Source of the DNA: Anaerolineae bacterium | GTDB lineage: Bacteria > Chloroflexota > Anaerolineae > B4-G1 > SLSP01 | DNA length: 5,995 bases | Direction: 5' to 3' | NCBI GenBank assembly: GCA_016934645.1 | Contig: JAFGSL010000709.1 | Span: forward strand, 1 to 5,995 | Part shown: positions 4,926-5,995 of the stretch, in pieces | Position numbering within the stretch: the first letter of the stretch is position 1 | Layout of the letters: each line of letters opens with the position of its first letter | Made by a program: the position numbers and the translations under genes | The notes under the pieces: generated by a model | What the model saw: the letters and a program-made list of their open reading frames with translations, nothing else | The model's database searches: none | What the model was told of the DNA's origin: nothing

Positions 4926-5995
4926 GTGAAAGTAGAAGTTGCAGTAGATATTGTCAAACGTGCATTGGAGAACCCTGTTTCAACCTGGTTGGATTACACA
5001 CCAAAAAATATCCCCATGGCCATTTATGATGACGACGAGTTCGTGTTTATTAATCACCCTAACCCACCATCCGAACGCCCGGACAATCTGATGGCGGCCA
5101 CAGCCATAGACATTAACGGGGCTCTGACGGCGACCATCCCATTGGCGGCCTGTGACGACGAACAAGAACTCATTGCATTGGTTTACCACGAGTGTTTTCA
5201 CGTCTATCAGGGCCAGCGATTTCAATATAACGAAGAGTACCACTTCTTTGAAATTATGGCTTTTTATCCTGAATTGAACCCCGCTTATCGTGCTTTGTGT
5301 TCGGCAGAAACGGATATCCTCAACGATGATACATTGTCTCCTCAGGAGAAAGTAGAGATATTGTCATATCTGACTCATAAACGACGCCAGATTCTGGCCC
5401 AGCATGATGGGCTGCTTGATTTCGAGAAAAACCTGGAAAGGACTGAAGCTTTAGCCTCTTTCGTAGATCAAAAAGCGAAACAGCAACGGTTCAATATTGT
5501 TCCGGATAATTCACGCTGTCTTTACAGTTATGCACGCCAGTATTTTGTGGGTGCGGCAATTTGTTGGTTGTTTGAGCAGACATACTCGTCCGAAGAATGG
5601 CAAACATTGGTAGAGGGCGGAAAATCATTATCCGAGCTATTGCTTCAAAATAGGCCACATGAAACGGACTTGCCGGATTTGGACCTGGAAAACAGAGAAA
5701 ATCTCGAGAAACAAACAGTGGAACAGGTCCTCGCAGAAACGAATCAAAAAATTCAAACTCTGCTTGATAACGGCGCAATGACGATTAAAATTCCCAGGAG
5801 CCCCGATATTTCCAGAAGCTTTAGCCCAAGCAGCCTCGTGTCACTAGGGGATGGCCGGCTCCTGCATTCTGAAATTATCATCATCCAAACTCCAAAAGGG
5901 CAGATTTTCGTCGAGGATGAGCTGGCTTTTGAGGATTACATGAATGGCACGGTGACTTTTCCGGCCAGACCATACAAGCTCGAAGGCGACAAATT
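4926..5995 (+). CDS. Putative HExxH zinc metallopeptidase-like protein, 3' end outside the window
   Basis: Reading from GTG gives 356 uninterrupted codons to the window edge, where the gene is cut. The start is supported by GGAGGA seven bases upstream. Residues 81-95 (ELIALVYHECFHVYQ) hold an HExxH motif: H88 and H92 would bind zinc and E89 would be the catalytic base. About 80 residues later ERTEALASF (171-179) resembles the glutamate helix of gluzincins, with E174 the likeliest third ligand and E171 an alternative. This arrangement is known in the peptidase MA clan, so I infer a protease, though the substrate is unknown. No signal peptide, lipobox or membrane segment is visible, which suggests a cytoplasmic protein. 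Residues 250-280 are acidic and helical. The region after 285 appears strand-rich (SEIIIIQTPKGQIFVEDE) and may begin a second domain. Local GC is low: 19 of 60 bases at 5221-5280 against 42 of 60 at 1201-1260 in the transporter. I do not recognise the family. The coding call is firm; the peptidase call is moderate. Confidence 0.85.
   Translation, partial: MKVEVAVDIVKRALENPVSTWLDYTPKNIPMAIYDDDEFVFINHPNPPSERPDNLMAATAIDINGALTATIPLAACDDEQELIALVYHECFHVYQGQRFQYNEEYHFFEIMAFYPELNPAYRALCSAETDILNDDTLSPQEKVEILSYLTHKRRQILAQHDGLLDFEKNLERTEALASFVDQKAKQQRFNIVPDNSRCLYSYARQYFVGAAICWLFEQTYSSEEWQTLVEGGKSLSELLLQNRPHETDLPDLDLENRENLEKQTVEQVLAETNQKIQTLLDNGAMTIKIPRSPDISRSFSPSSLVSLGDGRLLHSEIIIIQTPKGQIFVEDELAFEDYMNGTVTFPARPYKLEGDK

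Noticed and set aside
5491..5778. 95-codon minus-strand open frame
   Set aside because: It is antisense to the open GTG-started gene, which has a strong ribosome binding site and plausible protein motifs.

Overview
The window reads as bacterial chromosome carrying three genes, all on the plus strand: a complete UMF1/Atg22-like major-facilitator transporter (225-1529), a complete 988-residue multidomain signalling phosphatase (1658-4624), and the first 356 codons of a third gene that starts with GTG at 4926 and runs off the right edge. I see no rRNA, tRNA, CRISPR array, transposase or recognisable phage gene. The host is most likely a member of the Chloroflexota (Anaerolineae/Caldilineae type). 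This rests on the helix-turn-helix-less LacI-like sensor joined to a signalling output domain, the UMF1 transporter, and the style of the palindromic intergenic repeats. It is inference from general knowledge, not a search result.

Layout. Positions 1-206 are non-coding and hold one arm (1-79) of a long imperfect inverted repeat, plus two copies of a 13-base motif upstream of the transporter. The transporter is followed by a 128-base gap containing a compact GC-rich palindromic repeat (about 1590-1638), then the phosphatase. The 301-base gap 4625-4925 holds the second, inverted arm (4760-4838), flanked on both sides by the same 12-base palindrome-containing word. A strong Shine-Dalgarno then precedes the third gene.

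Functions. The phosphatase combines an intracellular LacI/periplasmic-binding-protein-like ligand domain (about 20-300), a helical linker, a GAF-like domain, a PAS domain, a coiled coil and a SpoIIE-type PPM phosphatase with all expected metal-binding aspartates. It therefore looks like a soluble receptor that turns small-molecule (probably sugar-like) sensing into dephosphorylation of a partner protein, classically a STAS-domain anti-anti-sigma factor. No such partner lies in the window. The transporter could handle a related metabolite, but nothing here proves a shared ligand.

The partial third gene is the least familiar. It encodes an apparently cytoplasmic protein with an HExxH motif (HECFH, residues 88-92) and a downstream ERTEALA segment (171-177), the pattern of a gluzincin-type zinc metallopeptidase. 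I do not recognise its family. Its local base composition is clearly lower in GC than the transporter's.
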